This document shows, in pieces, positions 17,003 to 25,107 of a stretch of 64,000 bases of DNA; within the stretch, counting starts at the first letter, position 1, and each line of letters begins with the position of its first letter. The notes below the pieces were generated by a model that was given only the letters and a program-made list of their open reading frames with translations, was not told the origin of the DNA and made no database searches. Origin of the DNA: Rugosimonospora africana (GTDB lineage: Bacteria > Actinomycetota > Actinomycetes > Mycobacteriales > Micromonosporaceae); assembly GCF_016862975.1 (NCBI RefSeq), contig NZ_BONZ01000045.1, forward strand, positions 1 to 64,000, in the 5' to 3' direction. A program made the position numbers and the translations under genes.

Positions 17003-17905
17003 ATGTCGCTGGACGTCATCTGCGTCGGTACGGTCACGCTCGACACGATTGCCGTGGCGCGGCGGTTGCCCTCGGGCGACGACCGGGTGGTCGCCGAGCC
17101 GTTCGTGGTGGCCGGTGGGGGCCCGGCCGCGACGGCGGCGGTGGCGCTGGCTCGGCTGGGCGCCTCGGTCGGATTCTGCGGGGTGGTCGGCGACGACGAG
17201 GCCGGCCAGCGCAGCCGCCAACTGCTGGCCGACGAGGGGGTCGACGTCCGCTGGTTGCGGACCCGTCGCGGTGCGCGGACGGCGCAGAGCATGGTCGTGG
17301 TATCCGAGACCGAGGGTACCCGCATGATCATCACGTCGCCGTCGGCGCCACTGGACCCCGACGCGGTACCGGTGTCCGCTTCGCGCTGGCTGCACGTGGA
17401 CCAGGCCGGGTACCCGGCCGCCCGCGCGGCGCTGTCGGGACGATCGGACGAGGTTCGGCTCAGCATCGACGGGGGGAACCCGATTCCCGGGTTGGACCTC
17501 GGGCACGCGACGCTCTACGCGCCGACCACGCGCACCCTCCGCGAGGCGTTCCCGGCCACGGACCTCGCCGGCAGCCTGCGGGCGGCGGCTGCCGCGGGCG
17601 CGCAGAACGTCGTGGCGACCGACGGCGCCAACGGCTCCTACGTCCTGGTCGACGGCGCCGCCGTGCATGTGCCGGCGCCCGCCGTCGAACCGCTGTCTAC
17701 CATGGGCGCGGGCGATGTCTTCCACGGCGCGCTGCTGGCTGCCCTGCTCGGCGGCCAGACGCTGGTGGAGGCGACCCGGTGGGCCAACGCGGTGGCGGCG
17801 GTGTCCTGCCGGGCGTTGGACGGCAGGAGTGGCATCGCCGATTTCGCCGAAGCCGGAAGGTACCTGTCCGCGGCGCTTCCCGCACCGCGAGCCGAACACG
17901 CGTGA
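17003..17905 (+). CDS. PfkB-family sugar kinase resembling sulfofructose kinase YihV
   Basis: A 300-residue ribokinase-fold kinase. Substrate-side motif VVAGGGPAATAAVALARLGA is near residues 34-53, and the catalytic/anion-hole motif MGAGDVFHGALL is near 234-245. Both stretches and the end GRSGIADFAEAGRYLS are close, as I recall them, to E. coli YihV. At the positions I recall as YihV sulfonate contacts (Lys27, Asn109, Arg138), this protein has Arg, Thr and Ala, so a different 6-modified ketose is more likely. The next gene is a YihT-type aldolase. Kinase family is firm; substrate is open. Confidence 0.75.
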   Translation: MSLDVICVGTVTLDTIAVARRLPSGDDRVVAEPFVVAGGGPAATAAVALARLGASVGFCGVVGDDEAGQRSRQLLADEGVDVRWLRTRRGARTAQSMVVVSETEGTRMIITSPSAPLDPDAVPVSASRWLHVDQAGYPAARAALSGRSDEVRLSIDGGNPIPGLDLGHATLYAPTTRTLREAFPATDLAGSLRAAAAAGAQNVVATDGANGSYVLVDGAAVHVPAPAVEPLSTMGAGDVFHGALLAALLGGQTLVEATRWANAVAAVSCRALDGRSGIADFAEAGRYLSAALPAPRAEHA

Positions 17906-17915
17906 ACGGAGAATG

Positions 17916-18887
17916 ATGTCTCGCAGCCACCGCACCGCCGACGCTTCCGCGACCGACGAACTGACCGCGCCGCTGAGAGCGGCCGGAGGCGGATTCGCGA
18001 TGCTCGCGCTGGACCAGCGGGAGTCTCTCCGTCGGATGTTTCCCCTGGTCAACGAGCAGGAGGTGGGCGACGACGCGCTTCGCGGCTTCAAGTCGACGGC
18101 GGGCCGGATCCTCGCGCCGCTGGCCTCGGCGGTGTTGCTGGACCGACCGTACGCGGTAACCCACGCGCGGCCCGAGGGCCTCGGCGCCACCAGCCTGATC
18201 CTCGCGGCCGATGTGTTGGAGCAGCCCGCCGGGCAGCCAGTGGTCGCCACCACCCTGGATCCCGCGGTCACTCCGGAGTTCATCCGGCGGGTCGGGGCCG
18301 CCGCGGTCAAGTTCCTGGTCATCTGGCGCCCGGACGGGCGGCGGGCTCAGCGGGCCGAGCTGATCGGTTCGTTTCTGGCCGTCGCCCGCGCCGCCGGTGT
18401 GGCCAGCCTGGTGGAGGCGATCGCGGAGCCGGCCGGTGGTGGAGGGTGGGCCAGTCCGGATGCCTTCCACGCCGCCGTACTCGACGCGGCACGGGAGATT
18501 TCTCCGCTCGGAGCCACCATCTACAAGGCGCAGGTGCCCGGGTACCTGCCGGGAGACTTCTCCCGGATCCGGGAGCACGCCGAGCGCATGACGGACATCG
18601 TTCCCGTTCCCTGGGTGGTGTTGTCCAACGGCGTCGACCAATCCGACTTCGCGCCGGCGCTGCGGAATGCCGTTCTCGGCGGCGCGCAGGGCTTTCTGGC
18701 CGGGAGGGCGATCTGGCGGGACACTGTCAGCGACCCCGACCCGGCCGGCGCGCTGACCCGGCTGGCGGCGCGGCGCCTGAACGCGCTTACTGTCACGGTG
18801 GCGGAGGCCCTACGGTCACGGGGGGAGCACCGGGGCGGTGGTCGGGCGCCGGGGCCGGACGAGGCGACGGAGAGGGTACGGGATTGA
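17916..18887 (+). CDS. LacD/YihT-type class I aldolase
   Basis: A 323-residue class I aldolase. It begins GGGFAMLALDQRESLRRMF, carries the Schiff-base Lys204 in ATIYKAQVPGY, and has PWVVLSNGVDQ plus GFLAGRAIW near the end, a pattern shared with sulfofructose-1-phosphate aldolase YihT and tagatose-bisphosphate aldolase LacD. It should split a ketose phosphate made by the preceding kinase into DHAP and an aldehyde. Two adjacent ATGs exist (17913, 17916); the second is better spaced from GGAGA. The C terminus (from about 290) is a Gly/Arg-rich tail. Substrate not determined. Confidence 0.75.
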   Translation: MSRSHRTADASATDELTAPLRAAGGGFAMLALDQRESLRRMFPLVNEQEVGDDALRGFKSTAGRILAPLASAVLLDRPYAVTHARPEGLGATSLILAADVLEQPAGQPVVATTLDPAVTPEFIRRVGAAAVKFLVIWRPDGRRAQRAELIGSFLAVARAAGVASLVEAIAEPAGGGGWASPDAFHAAVLDAAREISPLGATIYKAQVPGYLPGDFSRIREHAERMTDIVPVPWVVLSNGVDQSDFAPALRNAVLGGAQGFLAGRAIWRDTVSDPDPAGALTRLAARRLNALTVTVAEALRSRGEHRGGGRAPGPDEATERVRD

Positions 18888-19720
18888 GCGTGGTCGAGGA
18901 GAACTTCCGGTACACCTCGGCGCCGGAACGCCGGGAACGGCTGGTGCAGTTCATCGCGGAGCAGGGATACTGCACCACCGCGGAGCTGTCGAGGGCCTTC
19001 TCCGTGTCCGAGATGACGATTCGGCGGGACGTCATGCGGCTGGTCGAGGAGGGCCGGGTCCGCGGGTTCCGCGGCGGGGTGGGATCGCTGACCCGCCAGG
19101 AGATGGAGGGCAGCGACTACCGCCTGCGGGACATGAAGATGGCTCAGGCGAAGCGCGCCATCGCCCGCCGGGCGGTGGAGATGGTGGACGCCGGGTGTGT
19201 CCTGGCCGTCGACGCCGGGACGACCGGCCACCAGGTGGCCGAGCTGCTGCCCTCGGATCAGAACCTGACCGTGGTCACCCACTCGTTCTCCGTCGTGTCC
19301 AGCCTGGTACGCCATTCCGGTACCGGCGTGGTGTGTCTGGGCGGCCAACTGCATCCGGAGTCGCTGTCATTCGACGGGCCGGCCACCCTCGCGGCCATCT
19401 CCGGCCTTCGCGTGGAGATCTTCTTCTTGGCCGCGACCGGCATCGGCGAGCGCGGCGCCTTCTGCGGCAACGGTTTCGACGCGATCACCAAGCGGGCGCT
19501 GACCGAGGTCGCGGACCGGGTGGTGCTTCTGGCCGATTCCTCGAAGTTCCTCACCTCGGCGATGGTGAAGATCTGTGGCTGGGACGCGATCGACCGGATC
19601 ATCATCGACGACGGCATCACCGCCGACCAGCGGCGCGTTCTCGAACAGCAGGATGTCGACGTGGTTGTGGTGTCTCCGTCCACAGAGGAGTCCGACGAGG
19701 TCGCGGGCGCCGTGTCGTGA
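18884..19720 (+). CDS. DeoR-family transcriptional regulator
   Basis: A 278-residue DeoR repressor. The helix-turn-helix is at about residues 12-60 (RRERLVQFIAEQGYCTTAELSRAFSVSEMTIRRDV), followed by a sugar-phosphate sensor domain (VLAVDAGTTGHQVAELLP, VVTHSFSVVSSL). The start is taken as TTG 18884, overlapping the aldolase stop, with GTG 18890 as alternative. It is the last gene of the importer-kinase-aldolase operon, matching the kinase/aldolase/DeoR set of the E. coli yih locus. It probably binds the palindrome at 13663-13684 and responds to the kinase or aldolase product. Confidence 0.8.
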   Translation: MSVVEENFRYTSAPERRERLVQFIAEQGYCTTAELSRAFSVSEMTIRRDVMRLVEEGRVRGFRGGVGSLTRQEMEGSDYRLRDMKMAQAKRAIARRAVEMVDAGCVLAVDAGTTGHQVAELLPSDQNLTVVTHSFSVVSSLVRHSGTGVVCLGGQLHPESLSFDGPATLAAISGLRVEIFFLAATGIGERGAFCGNGFDAITKRALTEVADRVVLLADSSKFLTSAMVKICGWDAIDRIIIDDGITADQRRVLEQQDVDVVVVSPSTEESDEVAGAVS

Positions 19721-19747
19721 GCCGGCGCCCGCGGTGACCGTCGCTGC

Positions 19748-19797
19748 GACTGGTCCGGGTCGGGGCGTGGCGCCGGACGCGCCGAGCCGGACTGGTC
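19748..19797 (-). repeat. Dispersed 50-base hairpin repeat, copy C
   Basis: Read on the minus strand it matches copies A and B: GACCAGTCCGGCTCGGCGCG at one end and CCCGGACCAGTC at the other. It lies between the ends of two convergent genes, a typical terminator position. Confidence 0.6.
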
Positions 19798-19814
19798 GTT
19801 TGGGTACTGACGGG

Positions 19815-20822
19815 TCAGGACTGGGTGAAGGCCGCGTCGAAGCGGGCCTCCGGGCTCTCCCACAACAGCGACCGCACGAAGGCCAGCGCCTGTGGCGCGC
19901 CGTGCATCCGGCTCATCCCGGCGTCCTCCCATTCCACCGAGACGGGGCCGGTGTACCCGATCGACTCCAGGGCGCGGAAGGCGTCCTCGAACGGCACGTC
20001 GCCATGGCCGGCGGAGACGAAGTCCCAGCCGCGCCGGGGATCGCCCCACGGCAGGTGCGAGCCGAGCCGGCCTACCCGGCCGTCCTTCGCCCGGAGCCGG
20101 GTGTCCTTGCAGTCGACGTGGTAGATGCGGTCGGCGAAGTCCACGATGAAGTTCGCCGGATTGACGTCCTGCCACATCATGTGGCTGGGGTCCCAGTTGA
20201 GCCCGAACGCCGAGCGGCGCTCGACCGCCTCCAGCGCCCGGACGGTCGTCCAGTAGTCGTAGGCGATCTCGCTGGGATGTACCTCCAGCGCGAACCGGAC
20301 GCCCTCCCCGTCGAAGACATCCAGGATCGGGTTCCACCGGGCGGCAAAGTCCGCGTACCCGTCGTCGATCACCTCCTCGGGCACCGGCGGGTACATCGCC
20401 ACGTACCTCCAGATCTTCGAGCCGGTGAACCCCGTGACCACGCCGGCGCCCAGCTTGCGGGCCAGGATGGCGGTGCGCTTGACCTGCTCGGTGGCCCGGG
20501 CCCGCACGCCGTCGGTGTCGCCGTCGCCCCAGGTGCGCGGCCCGACGATCGCCTGGTGCCGGAAGTCCAGCGGATCGTCGCAGATGACCTGCCCCTGGGC
20601 GTGGTTCGACAGCGCCCACACCCCCAGCCCGTAACGGTCCAGGATCTCCCGGCGGCTGTCGAGATAGGCGTCGTCGGCCAGCGCCCGGTCGATGTCCAGG
20701 TGCTGGGGCTTGCAGGCGATTTCCAGCCCGTCGAAGCCCCATTCGCTGGCCAGCCGGGCTACCTCTTCGAATGGCAGGTCGGCCCACTGTGCGGTGAACA
20801 GGGTGACGGGATGCGTGGCCAT
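19815..20822 (-). CDS. Sugar phosphate isomerase/epimerase (TIM barrel)
   Basis: A 335-residue xylose-isomerase-like barrel. Motifs are FDGLEIACKPQHLD near residue 30, FALEVHPSEIAYDYW, GLNWDPSHMMW and YHVDCKDTRL, which carry the metal-binding Glu, Asp and His residues typical of the family. GGAGGG six bases before ATG 20822 fixes the start; the open frame further upstream runs through hairpin copy B. It lies in a reverse operon after an HPS-like gene and another TIM-barrel gene. Isomerase, epimerase or dehydratase activity on a sugar or keto-sugar is likely. Confidence 0.75.
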   Translation of the reverse strand: MATHPVTLFTAQWADLPFEEVARLASEWGFDGLEIACKPQHLDIDRALADDAYLDSRREILDRYGLGVWALSNHAQGQVICDDPLDFRHQAIVGPRTWGDGDTDGVRARATEQVKRTAILARKLGAGVVTGFTGSKIWRYVAMYPPVPEEVIDDGYADFAARWNPILDVFDGEGVRFALEVHPSEIAYDYWTTVRALEAVERRSAFGLNWDPSHMMWQDVNPANFIVDFADRIYHVDCKDTRLRAKDGRVGRLGSHLPWGDPRRGWDFVSAGHGDVPFEDAFRALESIGYTGPVSVEWEDAGMSRMHGAPQALAFVRSLLWESPEARFDAAFTQS

Positions 20823-20912
20823 CGGCCCTCCTACGTCGGTGGTTGCGGTTTCGCGGTCGCTTTCGGCCCCGGGCGACCGGGCGTCGCGGCCACGCGGAGG
20901 CTTTCCGGCTCT

Positions 20913-20963
20913 GACCAGTTCGGCTCGGCGCGTCTGGCGCGGCGCCGCGACCCGAGACCAGTC
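20913..20963 (+). repeat. Dispersed 50-base hairpin repeat, copy B
   Basis: A 51-base copy between the HPS-like gene and the TIM-barrel gene on the reverse strand, ending two bases from the HPS-like stop codon. It keeps the GGCTCGGCGCGTCTGGCGC core and GACCAGT ends. Confidence 0.6.
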
Positions 20964-20965
20964 AG

Positions 20966-21700
20966 TCACGAGCGCACCGGCGCGGCGTGCACCCGCGCGA
21001 TCGCCTCGCCGAGTATCCGGGGCAGGTCACCCTCGGGGATGGTGAAGGATGTCTCATCGTCGATGGCCAGCGGCGCGCCGAACACCACGACGCCCGCGCC
21101 GACAGCCGGACAGCCGACCGCCTGGTCGATGGACAGCCCGCCGACCGCCTGCACCGGAACGGTCGTGGCGGCGACGATGCCGGGCAGGTCGGTCAGCGGC
21201 GAGAGCTTGAGCTCGCGGTGCGCACTGCGGTGGTCGTGTCCAATGTGGTGGATGACCATGCCGACGCCGAGCGCCTCCAGGCGCCGCGCCTCGACGATCC
21301 GGTCGTCGGCGCCCATGTCGTCGCCCATGACCAGGATCCCGAACTCCTCCCCCGCCTCACAGACCCGCTGGACGGTCGCGTCGTGGGCCCGGCCCATCAC
21401 GACGACGGCGTCGGCGCCCGCCTCGGCGTACATCCGTGCCTCGCCGTACCCGCCGTCCATGATCTTCAGGTCGGCCACCAGTGGATGGGTCGGGTACTCC
21501 TCGCGCAGCGCGCGAACCGCGCGGACCCCCTCCGCCAGTACCAGTGGTGTGCCGATCTCCAGCCAGTCGGCGCCGGCCTCCACCGCGATCGCGGCCATGC
21601 GCAACGCGTCGTGAAGCGTCTTCAGGTCGAGTGAGACCTGCACGATGCCGTGGGTCAGATCGGAGCGCCGCAGCCCGCGGATCGAGGTGCTGGTCACCAT
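20966..21700 (-). CDS. Hexulose-6-phosphate synthase-like (OMP decarboxylase superfamily) protein
   Basis: A 244-residue barrel of the orotidine-phosphate-decarboxylase superfamily. ADLKIMDGG (residues 76-84) gives the DxKxxD catalytic signature, and VIHHIGHDHR resembles the HxGxD stretch of hexulose-6-phosphate synthase and 3-keto-L-gulonate-6-phosphate decarboxylase. These enzymes make or break a bond next to a keto group of a sugar phosphate with Mg2+. No partner phosphohexuloisomerase is adjacent, so formaldehyde fixation is not implied. ATG 21700 overlaps the preceding stop by seven bases, coupling it to the TIM-barrel gene upstream. Confidence 0.7.
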   Translation of the reverse strand: MVTSTSIRGLRRSDLTHGIVQVSLDLKTLHDALRMAAIAVEAGADWLEIGTPLVLAEGVRAVRALREEYPTHPLVADLKIMDGGYGEARMYAEAGADAVVVMGRAHDATVQRVCEAGEEFGILVMGDDMGADDRIVEARRLEALGVGMVIHHIGHDHRSAHRELKLSPLTDLPGIVAATTVPVQAVGGLSIDQAVGCPAVGAGVVVFGAPLAIDDETSFTIPEGDLPRILGEAIARVHAAPVRS

Positions 21701-22674
21701 GTGACGCTATTCCCTTCTCGGTGTGCGGTTCGCTGCGCCGTGGCTCTGGCCGATTCGTGCGTGCGCACGCGCACAGCAGTCGATCCGCCGAACCAGGTGT
21801 CCCGTGCCGCGCACAGGAACTCGACCGAGGCGCGCAGCTCGTCCAGACCGTTGACGCCGTCCTCGATGCTGATCCAACCGTCGTAGCCGGCCTCGACCAG
21901 GATGCTGAAGATGCGGTCGTAGTCGTTGAGCCCCCGGCCGATGACGCCGTGCCGCAGCGCCGGCGAGTACCCGATCGTGCCGTCCGCCTGGCGCAGGTCC
22001 GCGAGCGTCGTGCCGGGCGCCAGGTACCGGTCGGATGCCTGCATGGTGACCACCCGGTCGACGACGGTGAGCAGGAACTCAGCGGAGTCGACGCCCGCGA
22101 CCAGAGCGTTGGAGGGGTCGTACTGCACGCCGAAGTGGACCCGGTCGGTGATGCTGTCGACCAGGGCGTGGAACGGCTGCGGCCGCTGCGCCAACTCCGG
22201 ATAGGCCCAGCCGGTTGCCTTGTAATGGTTTTCCAGGGCCAGGGTGATGTCCAGCTCGGCGGCCAGCGGCAGCAGTGCCTGGATCGCCTCGGCGGCCCAC
22301 CGCACCCCCAGCTCCACCGGTACCTGAGGGTGGGCCTGACCGCTGAGCACCCGGCACGCGGCGCCCGGGCCGCCCAGACGAGCGGTGATGCGCATGTACT
22401 CGGCGTGCCGGTCGATCTCGCGGGCACGCACCTGCGGGTCGGGATGGGTGAAGTCCGGTGCGGCGCACATCATCGGTGTCTGGAAGCCCGCGGCGGCGCA
22501 GGCTTCGCCCACCCGGTCGACGTAGTCCGGATCGGTGGACCAGAAGAACCCGGTGTGCAGTTCGAGACCGTCGACACCGAGCGTGCGCGCCTCGTCGATC
22601 CAGTCGAAGACGGACTTCGTCCGGCGGACCACCAGCTGTTCCAGGTCGCCTTTGGGAAACGCCGCGATCCTCAT
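21694..22674 (-). CDS. Sugar phosphate isomerase/epimerase (TIM barrel)
   Basis: A 326-residue xylose-isomerase-like barrel with motifs LGVDGLELHTGFF, DITLALENHYKATGW, HFGVQYDPSN and WISIEDGVNG, which carry Glu and Asp metal ligands. The start is uncertain: MRIAAFPKGD at 22674 is preferred, with ATG 22686 and GTG 22692 in frame and no clear ribosome site. It opens a reverse operon with the HPS-like and second TIM-barrel genes and shares a short divergent promoter region with the zinc dehydrogenase gene. Confidence 0.75.
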   Translation of the reverse strand: MRIAAFPKGDLEQLVVRRTKSVFDWIDEARTLGVDGLELHTGFFWSTDPDYVDRVGEACAAAGFQTPMMCAAPDFTHPDPQVRAREIDRHAEYMRITARLGGPGAACRVLSGQAHPQVPVELGVRWAAEAIQALLPLAAELDITLALENHYKATGWAYPELAQRPQPFHALVDSITDRVHFGVQYDPSNALVAGVDSAEFLLTVVDRVVTMQASDRYLAPGTTLADLRQADGTIGYSPALRHGVIGRGLNDYDRIFSILVEAGYDGWISIEDGVNGLDELRASVEFLCAARDTWFGGSTAVRVRTHESARATAQRTAHREGNSVTW

Positions 22675-22793
22675 GACGCGTGACATTAGCACCGACGAGT
22701 GGGAGATAGCGTACAGACTTTGACTGGATTCTGAACTATTGTTGGGGCCGATCGAGCAATCTGGCCCCGCACATCGACGAGCCGGAGGACGCC

Positions 22794-23882
22794 ATGAAGG
22801 CGTTGGTCAAGTACGCGAACACCGACCACGCAGTTGAGGTCCGCGACGTCCCGCGGCCTGCGCCCGGTCCGGGAACGGTCCTCGTCGCGGTGCACACCGT
22901 CGGGGTCTGCGGATCCGACATCCACATGTGGCACAACACCCAGAGCGCGAGCTCCAAAGCACGGCTGCCGGTCATCCTCGGGCACGAGTCCGCCGGAGTC
23001 ATCGAGACGGTCGGCGACGGTGTCACGGGCTGGTCGGTGGGAGACCGGGTCGTGTGCGAGACCGCGGCATCGGTGTGCGGCCAGTGCGCCCTGTGCCGTG
23101 GCGGGCGGTACAACCTCTGCCCGCACCGGCAGGGTTACGGCCTCGCGCGCGACGGCGCGATGGCGGAGTACCTGGTGGCCGAACCCAGGGTGCTGCACCG
23201 GATCCCGGACGGCGTCGACTTCGAGACGGCCGCCCTGTGCGAGCCGTTCGCGGTCGCCTACAACGCGGTGGTGGAACGGGCCAGCGTTAGCCCCGGCAAC
23301 CTGGTCGTCATCCAGGGCGCCGGCGCGATCGGGATCCTCGCCCTGCAGCTCGCGATCCTGCGCGGCGCGGCCACCACGGTCGTCCTCGGTACCGATGTGG
23401 ACACCCATCGCCTGGAACGGGCCCGCGAACTGGGCGCCGACCACGTGGTCGACGTGTCCCGGCAGGACCCGGTGGAGACGGTCGCGGCCCTGCACGACGG
23501 CCTCGGCGCCGACCTGGTCGTCGACGCGACCGGGGTCAGCGCCGCGCTGCGGCAGAGCATGCAACTGGTTCGCCCGGCCGGTGCGATCGCGAAGGTGGGG
23601 TGGGGGCCGCAACCGCTGGACTTCACGCTGGACCCGCTCGTCAAGAAGGCGGTCACGCTGTACGGCTGCTACTCGCACACCTGGAGCACCTGGGAGAACG
23701 TGCTGCGCCTGTTCGCCGGCGGCAAGCTGCGCCCCGATCGGGTGCTCGGCGGCGTGTACCCGATCGACGAGTGGGAGAAGGCGTTCTCGGCCATGCAGCA
23801 CGGCCACCACGTCAAATCCGTGCTGCAGACACCCTTCGGGCTCGCTACGGGCACGAACCAAGAGCTGACGTCCACGAACTGA
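22794..23882 (+). CDS. Zinc-dependent medium-chain alcohol/polyol dehydrogenase
   Basis: A 362-residue MDR dehydrogenase. It has the catalytic-zinc GVCGSDIHMW (about residues 38-47) and GHESAG, the structural-zinc loop CGQCALCRGGRYNLC, and the NAD fold VVIQGAGAIGILALQLA near 175. Relatives oxidise sorbitol, threonine or sugar alcohols. GGAGGA precedes the ATG. It is followed after 13 bases by a Gfo/Idh/MocA gene, so it probably oxidises a polyol or sugar within the same pathway. Confidence 0.85.
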   Translation: MKALVKYANTDHAVEVRDVPRPAPGPGTVLVAVHTVGVCGSDIHMWHNTQSASSKARLPVILGHESAGVIETVGDGVTGWSVGDRVVCETAASVCGQCALCRGGRYNLCPHRQGYGLARDGAMAEYLVAEPRVLHRIPDGVDFETAALCEPFAVAYNAVVERASVSPGNLVVIQGAGAIGILALQLAILRGAATTVVLGTDVDTHRLERARELGADHVVDVSRQDPVETVAALHDGLGADLVVDATGVSAALRQSMQLVRPAGAIAKVGWGPQPLDFTLDPLVKKAVTLYGCYSHTWSTWENVLRLFAGGKLRPDRVLGGVYPIDEWEKAFSAMQHGHHVKSVLQTPFGLATGTNQELTSTN

Positions 23883-23895
23883 AGGGCCATCCGGC

Positions 23896-25107
23896 GTGAC
23901 TTCGGCACCCATCCGCATGGGCGTTCTCGGGCTGGGGGCGGTGGCCCAGGCGGTTCACCTGCCGCTGCTGGCGAAGCGGCCCGACCTGTTCGCCATCGGT
24001 TCCATCTGCGACCTCTCCCCCGAGGTCACCGACATCATCGGCGCGCGCTACGGGATACCGCGGTCTCGCCGGCACGGCAGCCTCGACGACCTGCTGGACG
24101 CCGGCGGCATCGACGCGCTGATGGTCCTGGCCCGCGGCTCGCACACCGTGGCCGTGCGGGCCGCGTTCGACCGGCGGCTGCCGGTGTTCTGCGAGAAACC
24201 GCTGGCCTACACCACGGCCGAGGTCGACGACCTGATCGCCGCCGAACCCGACCTGGGACACCCGGCGATCCTGCTCGGTTACATGAAGCAGTACGACCCC
24301 GCGGTCATCGAGGCGGCGCGACTGCTGGCCGACGTGGACGACGTACGCAGCATCGAGGCGACCGTGCTGCATCCGACCGGCGCCTCGCAGCTGGCGTTCG
24401 CCCGGGTGGTCGGCCCGTCCTCACCCCTGCCGGCACAGGCGCTGGCGGCGGGCGACGAGGAAGACCGGGCGCTGCGGCGCGTCGCGGTCGGCGACGCCGA
24501 CGAATCGCTGTGGCGCGCGTACCGGGGGGCACTGGTCAGCAGCCTCGCGCACGACCTGTCCATCATGCGCAGCTTCGAGCATCCGCCCGCGTCGGTGGAC
24601 TTCGCCGACATCTGGCGGCAGAGTTCCCGCCACGACCGCAGGGACGCCGGCCGCGACCGGAAATCCTTCGGCGAGCACCCGCCCTCCATCACCGCGATCG
24701 GCGCACTGGCCGGCGGCGGCCGGTACAGCCTGTCCTGGCACTACCTGCCCGACTTCCCCGCCTACCGGGAGACGGTACGGGTGGTGCACGGCCGCGGCAC
24801 TGTGGAACTGGTGTTTCCCTCGCCGTACCTGCTGCACGCGCCGACCGAGCTGATCGCGACCACGCCACACGGCGACGCCGAGCGGCAGGTGCGCGGCCGC
24901 AGCACCGTCGAGGCGTTCGAGTCCCAGCTCGAGGCGTTCCACGCCATGGTCCGCGACGGCGTGCCCCCGCGCTCGGACCTTGCCGCCGGACGCGCCGACG
25001 TCCTCGACTGCCAGCGCATCGTCGCGGCCTTCGCCAGCCGCACCCGTACCGCAGTGGGCGGCGAGATCGGTCGGCTGGCCGCGGACCGCCTGAGCGAGCT
25101 GGTCTGA
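23896..25107 (+). CDS. Gfo/Idh/MocA-family oxidoreductase (1)
   Basis: A 403-residue NAD(P)-binding protein. The Rossmann motif MGVLGLGAVAQAVH is at residues 8-21, and the cofactor-side Lys-Pro lies in VFCEKPLAY (about 98-106). The C-terminal alpha/beta domain contains HDLSIMRSF, resembling the catalytic His region. The start is GTG 23896 after GAAGGGCC. Gfo/Idh/MocA proteins oxidise sugars at C1, C2 or C3 or act as NAD-dependent glycosidases (GH109, GH188). Its stop overlaps the next gene by one base. Confidence 0.8.
   Translation: MTSAPIRMGVLGLGAVAQAVHLPLLAKRPDLFAIGSICDLSPEVTDIIGARYGIPRSRRHGSLDDLLDAGGIDALMVLARGSHTVAVRAAFDRRLPVFCEKPLAYTTAEVDDLIAAEPDLGHPAILLGYMKQYDPAVIEAARLLADVDDVRSIEATVLHPTGASQLAFARVVGPSSPLPAQALAAGDEEDRALRRVAVGDADESLWRAYRGALVSSLAHDLSIMRSFEHPPASVDFADIWRQSSRHDRRDAGRDRKSFGEHPPSITAIGALAGGGRYSLSWHYLPDFPAYRETVRVVHGRGTVELVFPSPYLLHAPTELIATTPHGDAERQVRGRSTVEAFESQLEAFHAMVRDGVPPRSDLAAGRADVLDCQRIVAAFASRTRTAVGGEIGRLAADRLSELV

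Noticed and set aside
17003-18887. Direct annotation as sulfoquinovose degradation
   Set aside because: The kinase and aldolase resemble YihV and YihT, but no sulfoquinovosidase, SQ isomerase or SLA reductase is adjacent, and recalled sulfonate-binding residues are not kept. Reported as related, not identical.
20966-21700. Formaldehyde fixation (RuMP) by the HPS-like protein
   Set aside because: No phosphohexuloisomerase or methanol genes nearby; the zinc dehydrogenase close by is a polyol type.
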